A stretch of 64,000 bases of DNA. Source: Peromyscus leucopus. Lineage: Eukaryota > Chordata > Mammalia > Rodentia > Cricetidae. Both the position numbers and the translations under genes were made by a program. The stretch is taken from the NCBI RefSeq assembly GCF_004664715.2, contig NC_051079.1, positions 60,876,660 through 60,940,659 on the forward strand, read 5' to 3'. Below the pieces are notes generated by a model that was not told where the DNA came from, ran no database searches, and worked only from the letters and a program-made list of their open reading frames with translations. Numbering within the stretch: position 1 is the stretch's first letter; each line of letters begins with the position of its first letter. Below are positions 48,278-59,559 of this stretch, piece by piece.

Positions 48278-48473
48278 CTACATCTTGATCCAAAGGCAAC
48301 AGGAAGTGAACTGAGACACTGGGCATGGCTTGAGCATCTATGATACCTCAAAGCCCACCCCCACAGTGACACACTTCCTCTAACAAGGCCACTCCTACTA
48401 CAACAAAGCCACACCTCCTAATAGCACCATTCCCTCTGAGTTTTGGGGGGCGATTATATTCAAACTACTACAG

Positions 48474-50333
48474 CCACCCAGCAGCAGTATGATATATGGA
48501 GAAGGGAAGATAACTGGGAAGGTTCTACCTTTTACAGACGGCACTACCAAATCACCCAATACAAGGTTATTAGAAAGTCTTGACAGCAGTAATCTTCCCA
48601 GTGCAACAATGGGTAAACCCATCCTGAGCACTGTATATGGAGCCCGTTGTGAAGCAGAGAAGGACTCAGTCTCTGGACTCAGATGGACTAGGATCAGTCC
48701 ACAGTCCAGGTTCTTTCCAGCTATACCTTAGTTTCCTCAACTGTGAAATGCAGATCACAACAGCCCTATCATGGGTATATTTGCTGAGAAGTAAGTAAAC
48801 AAGCATAAGCAACCTATAATGGTACATGCAAGTAATCCCAGCCCTAAAGTAACCGGGGCAGGAGGACCATGAGACCAGCCTAAATTACATTGCAAGAATC
48901 TATCTCCAAAAACACAAATGTGTGTGGAACAGACCCAACAACCTAGTAAGTGCTCCTTAAGTTTAGACATTACTAACTGTAAGGAGCAGTATCATAACAC
49001 TAGAACTCCTACATAAAGGGAAGCAAAAAAAGGGAGGGGTGGGAATAATCCATTTGCTACAGGTATAAAGCTGCTAGTTGCTACTCTGCCCTGAACAAGG
49101 CCATTTTCATCCCTCATCTATTCCACATCCCTTCTACATGCCACAGGACCACAGCTGAGCTGGTGACACTTGTATCTAGGTGATTAGCACTTCTATAACA
49201 TGTAAAGAGAGGTGACTTCCAGATTTTTACTTCCAGGGTTTTTGATGTAATGAATGCATTTCTCTTGATACTAAACAAGAGGGGGGGAAAGCAAGTAGCA
49301 GTTTCAGCATCCGAAGCTGAGGGGATACTACTTGATGGATGGAGAGAGATGTTATCATCTCTTATAAATTCAGGATGCTTCTTTATGAGAGAAAATTGTT
49401 CCACATCAAAACCTAGAGTAAAATTAAAAAAAAAAAAAAAACCTTTTTATGGCTTTTGAAAAGGATATACCCCAGTGGATAATGTTTTCAAACTCATAAT
49501 GGATTGCAAGCCTGAAACTAAATGTTAAGATCAAACAGACGTTGTAAATTCTAAATGCGAGTGCATCCGGCGTTTGCTGTAGCAGCTAAGGACTTGTGAG
49601 TGTGGCTGTGGCTACGATGTGTAGTCTGGGAAGCCCGCAGACCGGCTGGAAACTCAGCCTCCCTCCTGCTTACCGTTCTTTCTCTGTACCTACTCAAGGA
49701 CTCCCGTGAAACCACGAGAGGAACAAAGTGAGAAATGGCCTGACAGATGCCACAAGGCATCCTGGAGGTTTGCTGGGGCCTTCCTCTCTGTGCTACCTCA
49801 TGGATCCTAGGTTACTGAAGGCCAATCGAGCTGCTGAGATAAATTCCAAGATGAGCAATGGGCCAGCACAATAAATGTATTGTTCTCAAACAAAACCAAG
49901 TAGGTGACTGGTTAAGGATTCTTTCACTTCTTCTTTCTGGCATTATTTAATGCTGTTAAATCAAAAATACTTGAATGAGCCTTGTGAAGTTCACTAAAGA
50001 GGACTTTATCTAGGGTCACTGTGCTAGGTCCACAGACCACGGCAATGTAGTCTTTCAATGTGGAAGAGATCCACTTCCTCCACACCAAATTCAGCACAGA
50101 CAAGTGACTGAGTAAGTGGCAGCTGTGAGGGTGGGATTGAAGCTAGTAGATGGAAAATTACCAAGGGGAGATATCTGCAGTTATGGGTGGATTCTGACCA
50201 AAGCAACCTAACCTACCTACAAACAGCAGGCCGCAGTGACCAGACATCGCCCAGGCAATGGAAAAAGGCCAGATATATGGGCTGGGATTTATGGTTTGTT
50301 TGGTTGGTTGGTTAGTTAGTTCTTTCTGTTTGC
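48474..50333. other. Mostly unassigned; old B1 at about 48815-48922
   Basis: A diverged plus-strand B1 or proto-B1 ('gcaagtaatcccagccctaa', 'gagaccagcctaaattacat') is at 48815-48922. A stretch near 49555-49720 has about nine CpG sites in an otherwise CpG-poor window. No gene could be supported. Confidence 0.45.
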
Positions 50334-50740
50334 TTTTTTTTTTTTTTTTTTTTTTTGCAATAGCTCCAGCCATCTTTATTTATACATCAAAAACAAGCAT
50401 GCTTTTCCATAATAACAAACATGTTTTTTTCCATCCTCCATTAACCCCCAGCAAAAACAAATATGTCAAATGTGTTTTTCCCAACTTTAACATCAAAACA
50501 TCTTTAAACCCAAAACAACAGTTATCATTTTGCTGGCTTGGCCAAATATCGCTTTTGTGAAAATAGGCCCTAGTGGAATTCTTTGTAACATTGTACAAAG
50601 AAGAATAGATGTGGTGTAGAAGGTTCAGAAGCCTGACTAAAATTGGTCAAGCAATGAATTTTGTCTATAAGTGTCTTTTGAGTTTAACAAGCTTACTTAC
50701 ACACCCAAAAGGTCTCTGTTGTTAATGAAGTACTATAGTC
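50334..50740 (-). pseudogene. Retrocopy of an unidentified mRNA 3' UTR
   Basis: A T23 run at 50334-50356 is followed 18 bases later by 'tttatt' (50375-50380). On the minus strand this is an AATAAA polyadenylation signal about 18 nt before a poly(A) tail. The sequence upstream in that sense is AT-rich and 3'-UTR-like without an open frame. I do not recognise the parent gene. The 5' limit is unknown; the copy cannot extend past the LINE-1 near 50740. A LINE or SINE end is the alternative, but no family I know matches. Confidence 0.55.
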
Positions 50741-51535
50741 ATGATAGCTGGATTATAGGATCAGCCCATTCTCTAAAAGAGAATGGATAAAAAGTGTGGC
50801 GTGCATACACAATGGAGCTTTATTCAGCTATAAAGAAGTCTAAGTCATTTGGAGAAAAATTGAAAACCTGGAGATCAGCATATGAAGTGAGGGTAGTTTT
50901 GTATGTAACTTAGACAGCCAGGTATTACAACATAAGAGGTGAGGAAATCTGGTCAAGCTGTGGCTGCTGGAAGAAGAGGAAATAACTAAGCAACTGACAC
51001 ATGGAACACACATACTTACACAAGCACATACACAGACACACACATTCACAGATACATACATACATATATATGCACACATACACACACATACACATACATG
51101 CACACATACACACATGCACAAACACATATACAAAATATACACACATACATACACTTGTGTGTACATGCATACACAAATAAATACACACATACAAACAACA
51201 CACATACACACATGCACAAACATACACAAAACATAAACACACAAATATACACAGACATGCACATACATACACACATACACATATAAGCATACATGCAAAC
51301 GTATATACATACACAGACACACAACCATACACACATGCATACGATAGATACACATGACATGGAAGGAGAAGGAGAATTCTCTAGGAGGAAAGGGGAACCA
51401 GCAGGAGGGGGAGGGGGAACGGGGCAAGGGAAGGGGGGGTAAGCATGGTCAATGTACAAGAGATGCTTGACTGAAAATGTCATTATGGAACAAAACTCGT
51501 CACTTGGTATAATAAAGATATTTTAACAAAGTGTT
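50741..51535 (+). mobile_element. LINE-1 3' end containing an expanded CA/TA tract
   Basis: Late ORF2/3'-UTR words are in plus orientation: 'aatggataaaaagtgtggcg', 'tacacaatggagctttattc' and 'accagcaggagggggagggg'. Between them (51004-51350) is an irregular (CA)(TA) tract. The long minus-strand open frames here (195, 142 and 145 codons) are Cys/Val/Met-rich translations of that tract. Confidence 0.78.
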
Positions 51536-54230
51536 TTAAAATGTGCTGCATAAAGCCCCAAAAGAGGAAATGACACAGTGTTCCCATCAGAAATGTTTAT
51601 GGGCTAAGTCATTTCTGCTCACATTACCTTGGAAGAACTTTGTCAAATAGCCAGACATTACAACACTCCTAGAGGCTAGGAAAGCTGGAGTGTGTGGCTG
51701 GAGGCCGCCGGGCGGAGGAAGAGGAATGATTTAGCAGCTGCCTAATCAGTGTGTGCATGGACTACACATGGTCCCTCCTTGTTCACCCTGCTTTGCACAT
51801 GTCGGCTTTCCTCTAAAGCCTTGTATGCCCCTCACTGTACACTACACACTCCCTTGATTTGGTTGAGGTCTTTAACACTGACCAAAAAGAATGAGGCAGA
51901 AATGACAGTTTGCCACATCGGAACCTAGGCTACAAGCAATGCGTCTGTGTGCTCACAAGTTCTCTATTCATCTATTATTACCATGAGTAGACAGTGACTG
52001 GGCAAGCATGCTCGTTCCCAAGACAAGCACCAGACAGAGCAGAGCCACTGCAGACTCAACCCTTATCAAACCACCCTTAGGCAACCTCAGGTCCATGAGA
52101 ATAATGAATTTTGAAAAGATTAATTAGGAGCAGATTTTGACTTTCGAAAACTGATACTTTGTTATATCACTCCTTAACACACGTGTTTTCAGAACTATAA
52201 AACAAACCTATAAGACAGTTTCACTATATATGTGTGAGAAACAGAATTAAGAGAGTCACTCTTCCTTCAAGTTTATAAAGTATATCTTATGTCTGTTTTA
52301 AAAGTATTTATTATAATCCCAAATTTAGTCATATATGTTATGACCCCAAATTAAACTAAAGTTATTTTAATTATAGATAATGGTTTATGCATGAAACTAT
52401 TACAGAATACCAAATATGTGTACATTTAACTTCATCAGTGCCTGGAGGAATTAATGGATCACTGTTGTCTATGATGCTGAAGAATGGGGTTGCCCTTGGC
52501 ATCATGTTAAGACGTAATCTGAATATATTAGATAAAGCAACATTTTAGAATGGTATAATGCAGGTGACAGAATTGTTTGCTCTGACTATCCCAAAGATGC
52601 ATTTTAATTTGCTATCTCACAGATCATTAATTTACACAGTACTTCAGTGAAGTTGCTGTGTTTGACATCACGTTCTCTAGAGAGATGAAAAGAGAGACAC
52701 ATGTTCTGTTTGGTTAACAGAGAGCCAACCAACAGTATGTGTGACACGTATCCACACTGTTTTCTATTAAGTTTAAGGAGGTGAAAATGAGATAGAAGAG
52801 TGGAGAAAGGAAGAAAAGATGGAAGTGGCTACAGAACTGATAACAGGCAGGTCCCAGAGCAAACATGAACATTCACCTCAAAACATGTCTACTCAGGCAT
52901 CACCAAGCGTGTCTATTGCAGAAGTTCATGCAAAGGCCATGGTATATCCAATAGCCATGAGCAAAGAGAACATGCCTCTAGGTGCTTCGTAATACTCTTC
53001 CATGTGTTCCTTTACCAGCTGTCCTCCACACTACAATCTGACATTCCCTGAAACCTAAGACTGAATGAAATCTCTTGTCTGCCTTTCTCAGCCACTGGAT
53101 TTCCTCATCCTATTGCAAAACATACAGGAGGGAAGTGGCCTACTTATACAATGAATACAGAATATAAGCCCCATGTGACATTGAGGCTACATCTACTTTA
53201 TCATATCCCCAGCACTGCCACCAAGGCTGACATGTAGTGGGCACATAGAGAGCAATGTACAAGTCAAGTGCATCCGTTTGCTTACAAGTCCTTGCACTTG
53301 GGGAGTCACGAACACACAATCGACATGTGCATCTGCAAACATGTCAGTCACCCTCCATTTCAGGGGAATGTATCACTTTAGTTCCCCTACATTCCTTGGA
53401 GATACTAAGCACAAATATTTAAAGATATCTAGTTAAGCATGATTTTTAAAATAAGTTCCTGTCCACTTTAAATCCACTCAAATAACTTTGACACAATTTC
53501 CACTGATCTCATGATCATAATTGCCACTTCTCTCTCATGCATTATTTAACCGTGTAATTATGAAATAAATGAAACATGGTATATAAAATTGAGCTGCAAT
53601 GTATCGTCCTTGGAGATTTCCTAAATGTCCTTCCAAAGTATCAAGAGTTTATGTCCCTGAGGAATTACTCATGTACCTTGAAAATAAAACAGTCTTTGGA
53701 GGAATTTGGCACTTTCCTTCTTCCAATTTAAATGAATAAAACACATTTGTAGAGACTTTAGGAAGTAAAAAGGTATTATAAAGAAGTATATAGAAGACTG
53801 AATTAAAATAGAGACTAAGAAAATCTCTATTATGATGTAAAATCCCTTAACATAATAGAAATTGTTTAAATGAATAGACACAGTCCCAGAAAGTCAAATA
53901 ATATAGCTCAGAGGGATATGGAATCCCTACAAAGCAGAAACTGTAAAGGGAGATTGTCAGAGATGTATGCATCTGAAAACACAGGTCAAAAACACATTGC
54001 AGAAATCAGAGCATGTCCCACACCAGCCCAGTGACCCACATGAGCAAGAAGCCACAGGGGATCAGTTGATTATAAGACTGTTCTTAGGACAACAGGACTG
54101 AGCAAGGGCCATTCTGTATGGGAAAGGTTGAGCTGCTGATGCCAGAGTAGAGGATAGAGGGAGAACATTCATCAGTATTCCCAGGTGGCCATAAGGCATG
54201 CAGGGAACTACATCCTTCCAGTACTGGTCC
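51536..54230. other. Repeat-poor, AT-rich stretch
   Basis: About 2.7 kb without a recognisable transposon, the longest such stretch after 14.3-16.8 kb. No coding frame is present. Parts such as 52090-52200 ('aagattaattaggagcagat') and 53480-53600 resemble conserved non-coding DNA in composition only. Confidence 0.4.
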
Positions 54231-54880
54231 AAGCTAATGTCTCACTGTATAATCTAGTCTTGCCTGGAACTCATTCTTTTTTTTATAAATATTTTTATTT
54301 TATAATTAATTTAATTTTACATATCAGCCACAGATTCCCCTGTTCTCCCTCCTCCCACCCTACAGCCTCCCCCACCCCAATCCACCCCCCATTCCCACCT
54401 CCTCCAAGGCAAGGTCTCCCCTGGGGATTCAGCCTAGCCTGGTAGATTCAGTTGAGACAGGTCCAGTTCCCCTCTTCCTTGCACCAAGGCTGAGCAAAGT
54501 GTCTCAGCATAGGCCCTAGGTTCCAAAAAGCCAGCTCATGCACCAAGGACATACCTCCACTATAGACTACTAGCAATGGTCGAGAGAGTGACTGAACTGA
54601 CCTACTCTGGTGATCGAATGGCCAAACGCCCTAACTGTCATGATAGAACTCTCATCCAGTGACTGATTGAAGCAGATGGAGAGATCCACAGCCAAACCCC
54701 AGGTGGAGTTCCAGGAGTCCAACCTGTGAGAGAGAGGAGGGATGATATGAGCAAGAGATATGGAGACCATGATTGGAAAAAGCACTGGAACTCATTCTTT
54801 AAGCCAGGTTAGCCTCAGACTCATGGTTACCCTCCCTCCTCAGCCACCTAAATGCTGAGACAGAAATGAGCTACCACGTC
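54231..54880 (-). mobile_element. Old B1-like SINE, split by a LINE-1 end
   Basis: Blocks at about 54231-54279 ('tctcactgtataatctagtc') and 54785-54880 ('agccaggttagcctcagact', 'ctcctcagccacctaaatgc') form one diverged minus-strand B1 interrupted at 54280-54784. Confidence 0.6.
54280..54784 (-). mobile_element. LINE-1 3' end, 5'-truncated, 16-bp target duplication
   Basis: T-rich at the left (poly-A in sense), then 'ttaattttacatatcagcca', a C-rich tract and 'ggattcagcctagcctggta'. It is bounded by a perfect 16-bp repeat 'ctggaactcattcttt' (54264-54279 and 54785-54800), so it arrived by LINE-type target-primed reverse transcription. The same 3' sequence occurs at 11735-11930. The assignment to L1 rather than another retroelement is by resemblance. 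Confidence 0.75.
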
Positions 54881-55243
54881 CAACCTCAGTCCTCTGATTA
54901 CCCCCCAAAAGTACTTCCATGAACTGCATCTTTGATGCTGAAGCTCATGGTAGCATCTTATAGCTAGGGAAGTAGAGCAGAGGAAAAAGAGCTCCTCCAC
55001 CCAGAAGACAGGTTCTTTGCACAGCTGCCTAGCCAGCTCACACAATCAAATATGAAAGGCATTCTTTGCACATTAATAGCCACCATATCAGCCATAATCA
55101 AACCAGGAGGCAAAAACTATACCACTTATTTAAATGCAAATTTTAATATGAAGAATTGCCAACCAGGCAGGAAGAGTCATCATGGGTAACTGAAAGGATA
55201 CAAAAGGAATTTGATCCATTAATAAATGGATCTATAACAAAAG

Positions 55244-55247
<4 letters not shown>

Positions 55248-55280
<33 letters not shown>
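55248..55280. repeat. (AT)n microsatellite
   Basis: About 16 pure units. Confidence 0.96.
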
Positions 55281-55286
<6 letters not shown>

Positions 55287-55346
55287 AATTTCGTTTAGCC
55301 TTAATGAAGATGAAGTGCTGATTCATGTTACAACACAGGGAAGTAC

Positions 55347-55738
55347 TATGGTTTGAGCATCTCCAGAAGAACTCATGCTGAGACATAATTCCCACTATAA
55401 GGCACTGTGGGGGTAAAGACACAATTGGACTGTAGTGTTTTAAGGTGGGACCTTTGGAGATAATTAAAGTTAAACAAGCCATAATGATTGAACTCTAAAT
55501 CAATGTGGCTTCATTAAGAGGATGGTGAGACCTGAGCTAGGACATTCCTGTCTTACTGTAGTGTCCAACACACTTTTGGATTCTTCCGAGTCCCCACCAG
55601 CTCTCTTAAGAGCTTCACCAGGCATACCAGACAATCTTGAATTCTCTAGCCTTCACAACTGTAAATCACATAAATACCTATTCTTATAAAACACTGAGTC
55701 TGTGCCATTCGGTTATAGCAACAGAAAATGGACAGGCA
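55347..55738 (+). mobile_element. MST/MLT-like MaLR LTR
   Basis: Order of landmarks: 'tatggtttgagcatctccag', 'aaggtgggacctttggagat', 'gaggatggtgagacctgagc', 'ctagccttcacaactgtaaa' and 'gttatagcaacagaaaatgg', ending 'gacaggca'. This fits an old mammalian MaLR LTR. Confidence 0.65.
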
Positions 55739-56007
55739 CCCACTGGAGACATGCTAAGTGGAATATGCTAGTCACCAAAGGGCAGGTATCATATCATTCC
55801 TCTTGTACTATGACCCTTGACTGACAGATTCATCAGGACCTTTACATTGTGTTTCCCAGCTGTTTCAGTGAGGGGCAAGTAGGGAAGTGTTATTTAATGA
55901 GTATAGAGTTCCTGTTTCTTGAAAATTAAGAGTCTGTGTACAATTGCATACTAGTATGATTCTGTACCTAATACTCCTGGACTGTACCTTTTTAAAGTAG
56001 TTCAGAT

Positions 56008-56074
56008 GGGGTTGGGGAGATAGATCGGAGCAGAGTGACACCTTAGCATATGTTGAGCCCTCGGTTTGATCCCC

Positions 56075-56076
<2 letters not shown>
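56008..56076 (+). mobile_element. ID-like SINE
   Basis: 'ggggttggggagatagatcg' head and 'ctcggtttgatccccaac' end, matching an ID element. Its tail has become a (CA)n-(GA)n tract. Confidence 0.75.

Positions 56077-56149
<73 letters not shown>
56077..56149. repeat. (CA)n followed by (GA)n
   Basis: About 18 CA units to 56113, then about 18 GA units. Confidence 0.97.
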
Positions 56150-56151
<2 letters not shown>

Positions 56152-56187
56152 GCAGGTGGAAGTTTTTATATTATGTATATTTATATA

Positions 56188-56597
56188 TGTAGCTGAAGTT
56201 TTCCTGTGTCCCACCTGGCCCATGGTTAGGACAAATCTCTCTCACCCGCTAGTCCTACAGCCGCTTGGACTCAAGTAAACACACAGAGGCTTATATTAAT
56301 TATAAATTGTATGGCCGTGGCAGGCTTCTTGCTATCTAGTTCTTGTATCTTAAATTAACCCATTCCTATTCATCTATAAGTTGCCACGTGGCTTGTGGCT
56401 TACTGGTATTTTTACATCTTCCTTCCTCTGTGTCTGGCTGGAAACTCCTGACTCAGTCTTCCTGTTCCCAGAATTCTCCTCTCTGCTTATCCCGCCTATA
56501 CTATACTTCCTGCCTGGCTACTGGCAAATCAGCATTTTATTTATCAACCAAATCAAAGCAACACACATTCACAGCACACAGAACGACATTCCCATCA
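56188..56597 (-). mobile_element. ERV solo LTR, TATATA target duplication
   Basis: The plus strand starts 'tgtagctgaagttttcctgt' and ends 'cgacattcccatca', so TG...CA is present. It is bounded by 'tatata' at 56182-56187 and 56598-56603. It is the same family as 1404-1800, sharing 'gccacgtggc', the two CCAAT-type regions and an identical end 'agctaca' in sense. There is no internal region. Confidence 0.82.
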
Positions 56598-56603
56598 TAT
56601 ATA

Positions 56604-58270
56604 CTTTTTAGAACTTAGAAAAAAAAATGTGCTCTAAGGCACCGTGTAGCTAGTATAATAAACAACCACACAACCTAGGATGCAGAGTAGCAAGTAGAAG
56701 AGGATAGACTTAGCAGCAAGCAGAAGAGGTTGGAAGTTAATCAAAGTTACAAACTTAAAGGAAGGGCCTCGAGGGCTCAAGTCCCTGAAACCAGATAAAG
56801 AGCCTCAGAGAACCAGACAGGTGTATCAGAGATGGACCCCCATGAGGCTCTCTTGACCTATGCTGAGAAACTACTTCAGCTTTCGCTGGGAGGAGTTGCT
56901 GCTGCCAGGGTGTGAGTGCCAGTGATAACTCTCAGAGGAAGAGATAGGAAACTTCCCCATAGCATAGATTAGCAAGAAAGTGTGAAAGCCAAAGTGTGCT
57001 TCAAAGAGCCCCAGCACCAGCATGTGGCAAAACTCTAAAACTTTAGAGTGGAGAGACAATGACTTCATAGTGAACATCTGAAGAAAACGTGAAAAAGCTC
57101 TAGAGCAAGAAGTCAAAACAAATGGACTTTGTGCTTCTGTAGAAGGTGCACTGTGACAAGCCTAAGGGGGAGCTGATGAAGAAGACTTGTGCAGCCCCAC
57201 TGCAGCGCCAACCTCTGTCCCCAAGGGTAAGAATTCCCCTAGAATGGAGACAGAGGGGGCATACCTTCACCACCATGGGAAGCCGATACCCTGCTTCGCA
57301 GATAAAGGGCTAAGTGCTCTTTTGGAATTTGTTGCATCTTATTTTATTCAGCTGAAGTGGTACAATTGGGGGTGGAATTATCTGTTACGATCCCCTTCAA
57401 CATCAGAAAACCGGGTACCCGATTCCCTTAGGAACTAAAGCAATAGCTACATTTCTGCCATCCTGCCTTACACTTTAAAGAAAACCAAAATATTATTATG
57501 TCTTAAACACATGTTACTCAATCTTTCACATCTGTCTTCATCTCTGTCTTGTCTAGGATGCTCAAGAAATAATCTCTCCGGGAGTTCATTGCAAAACCAA
57601 CACACAGATCTTATCCCTTGCAGTAACTATATGTCACCTACTTCTTCATGTTAATAAGGTTCAGAAAACTATAGTGAAATTTTGGAATTGTTTAATACAT
57701 TTTAAAATGACTAGATTCCTGGGGGGGGGAGAGTTATAACCTTTCCAAACATTATTCTAAGTAATATTCAAACTACAGGTTTGATACAAATTTCTTTTTC
57801 TGCCAAAGTCCAGAGTCATTAAATGTGAGGATCTAGCAGCTGCGCTGCCTAACTCTCCTAATGTACCTGGTATCCTATCTAAATTAAATCTAATTGCAGG
57901 TGCAACATTTCCCAACCACGTTATCTGAGAGTGGTTATAAGATCAAATTTAATATGAATTTCTTCAAAATATGCCAATTTGCACTGTTCCTTATCAGACA
58001 TAATCACTGAATTATTCTCTACCAATGTGATTACAATTGGCACAGTTGAGGGCATCTTTCCTAGTAATAAACTTGTATCTATACATAGTACCTGGCATGA
58101 AGAATCATTTGTAATAAAGTATAGCTTGCTCTCCTTTGTATTCACCAGTTACATTCATGAGATTGAGTGATTGTTCTATTCTGCCCTCCACTGTCTTTTT
58201 AATTAATACCTGAGGTCTAAAGAAAATTGTTTTTCACTTCTATTAAGTGTGTGTGTCTGTGTGTCTGTGT
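56604..58270. other. Unassigned sequence
   Basis: No gene was identified, although short frames around 57140-57300 are moderately GC-rich. The part at 57780-58200 is AT-rich, repeat-free and dense in TAATT motifs, as often seen in developmental enhancers; this is composition only. Confidence 0.4.
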
Positions 58271-58273
58271 GCA

Positions 58274-58274
<1 letters not shown>

Positions 58275-58316
<42 letters not shown>
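58275..58316. repeat. (CA)n microsatellite
   Basis: About 20 units, preceded by a short (GTGTCT)n. Confidence 0.96.
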
Positions 58317-58318
<2 letters not shown>

Positions 58319-58373
58319 GGTAGCCTTCTCAATCAATTTTGATCTTGTTCTTTGTGACAGGTTCTCTTGTATA

Positions 58374-58842
58374 TGAATGGCTAAATGCTCTTATTAAATA
58401 AAAACCTGGAGCCAGATATCAGGGTTAAAACCTGAGAGACCAGAGGAATAGGGAAAAGCCACAAGTCAGCCTCACCTGACCAACTATACCTACTTCCTGT
58501 ATACTCATGCCTATATGCCTTTCTGTTCTGCTATCTCATTTGCTCTTCTGTCCAGCTATATTACTTCCTCTTCCTGCCCAGCTCTGTCACTTCCTTTCTG
58601 TACGGCCCTCCAGACCTCTATGGTTAACTAATGTTGGAATTTAAAGCATGTGCCACCATGCCGGGCTCTGTTCCCAGTATGGCCTTGAACTCACAGAGAC
58701 CCAGACAGATCCCTGCCTGCCAAGTGATAGGATTAAAGGCATGTGTTACCATTGCCTGACCTCTATGTTTAATATAGTGGCTGGCTTTTTCTCTGATCCT
58801 CAGATAAACTTTATTGGGTTGCACAAATAAAATATCATCACA
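58374..58842 (-). mobile_element. ERV LTR carrying a B1-like segment
   Basis: Aligns by eye with the complement of 47770-48277: 'acttcctcttcctgcccagc', 'gcatgtgccaccatgccggg' (B1-like) and an end 'gcacaaataaaatatcatca'. No target duplication is evident. Confidence 0.65.
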
Positions 58843-59018
58843 GTCTCTCACTGTCTGGCACTCACCTAGTTGCTGAACCAGCTGGCCAGTCTCAGGAATC
58901 TCTGTCTCCAACACAATCTTGGATTTTGTCCTAGAGTTAGAGATATATGTGATGATACCCAAGGTTTTGCTTCACTGTTAAGGATATGAATACATCCTCA
59001 CTATTGCTCACCAGCTGC

Positions 59019-59513
59019 TGTAACACGAATCTTAAAAGTTCTTATTAATAAAAACAAATCCAGAGCCAGGTATTAGGGTGAATGCTGAAGATGAGAGAGA
59101 CAGAACAGGCCACAGCTAACCTCACCTCGCCAAATTCTCAAGTCTATCCTGTTTCCTTAAAATGGAAGCCTCTGAGTCCTCATCCGGAATGAATTTCAGC
59201 TGAACTGCTGCTAAAAGCCTAAAAGCTTAACAAGACTCTAGTTCCTGGTCCTCGCGCCTTCCTTTTCTTCTTCCTGCCATCGCTTCCTGGGATTAAAGGC
59301 ATGTGTCACGATGCCTGGCTGTTCCCAGTGTGGTTTTGAATTCACAGAGATCCAAATGGATCTCTGCCTTTGGAATGCTAGAATTAAAGGTGTGTGTGTG
59401 TGTGTGTGTGTGCCACCATTTTCTAGCCTCTATATCTAATGGCTGTTCTGTTCTCTGATCCCAGATAAGTTTATTAGTGTTCACAATATATTGGGGGATA
59501 CAATATCACCACA
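59019..59513 (-). mobile_element. ERV LTR carrying a B1-like segment
   Basis: The plus strand starts 'tgtaacacgaatcttaaaag' and ends 'caatatcaccaca'. The B1-like part is at about 59285-59420, disrupted by a short (GT)n at 59391-59412. It is the fullest copy of the family seen at 5336-5733. Confidence 0.68.
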
Positions 59514-59559
59514 AGGTAATTTATTGGCCATCTTTCCAGCCCCCAAGTATTCTTTTTCT

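Larger units (their letters stand above)
45960..48473 (-). mobile_element. MaLR 5' LTR (antisense), split by an ERV insertion
   Basis: Two blocks, 45960-46155 and 48278-48473, continue one another exactly as in the intact LTR at 45280-45640: '...gagtcctacat' then 'ctacatcttgatccaaag...'. Between them is a 2.1-kb insertion with a 6-bp duplication of 'ctacat'. Confidence 0.78.

Noticed and set aside
50840..51483. Long minus-strand open frames (up to 195 codons, Cys/Val/Met rich)
   Set aside because: They translate an irregular (CA)(TA) tract inside a LINE-1 3' region; the composition is that of a simple repeat.
57120..57300. Possible processed pseudogene ('gacaagcctaagggggagct')
   Set aside because: The frame is short and interrupted, no poly(A) or target duplication was found, and no parent gene is recognised.
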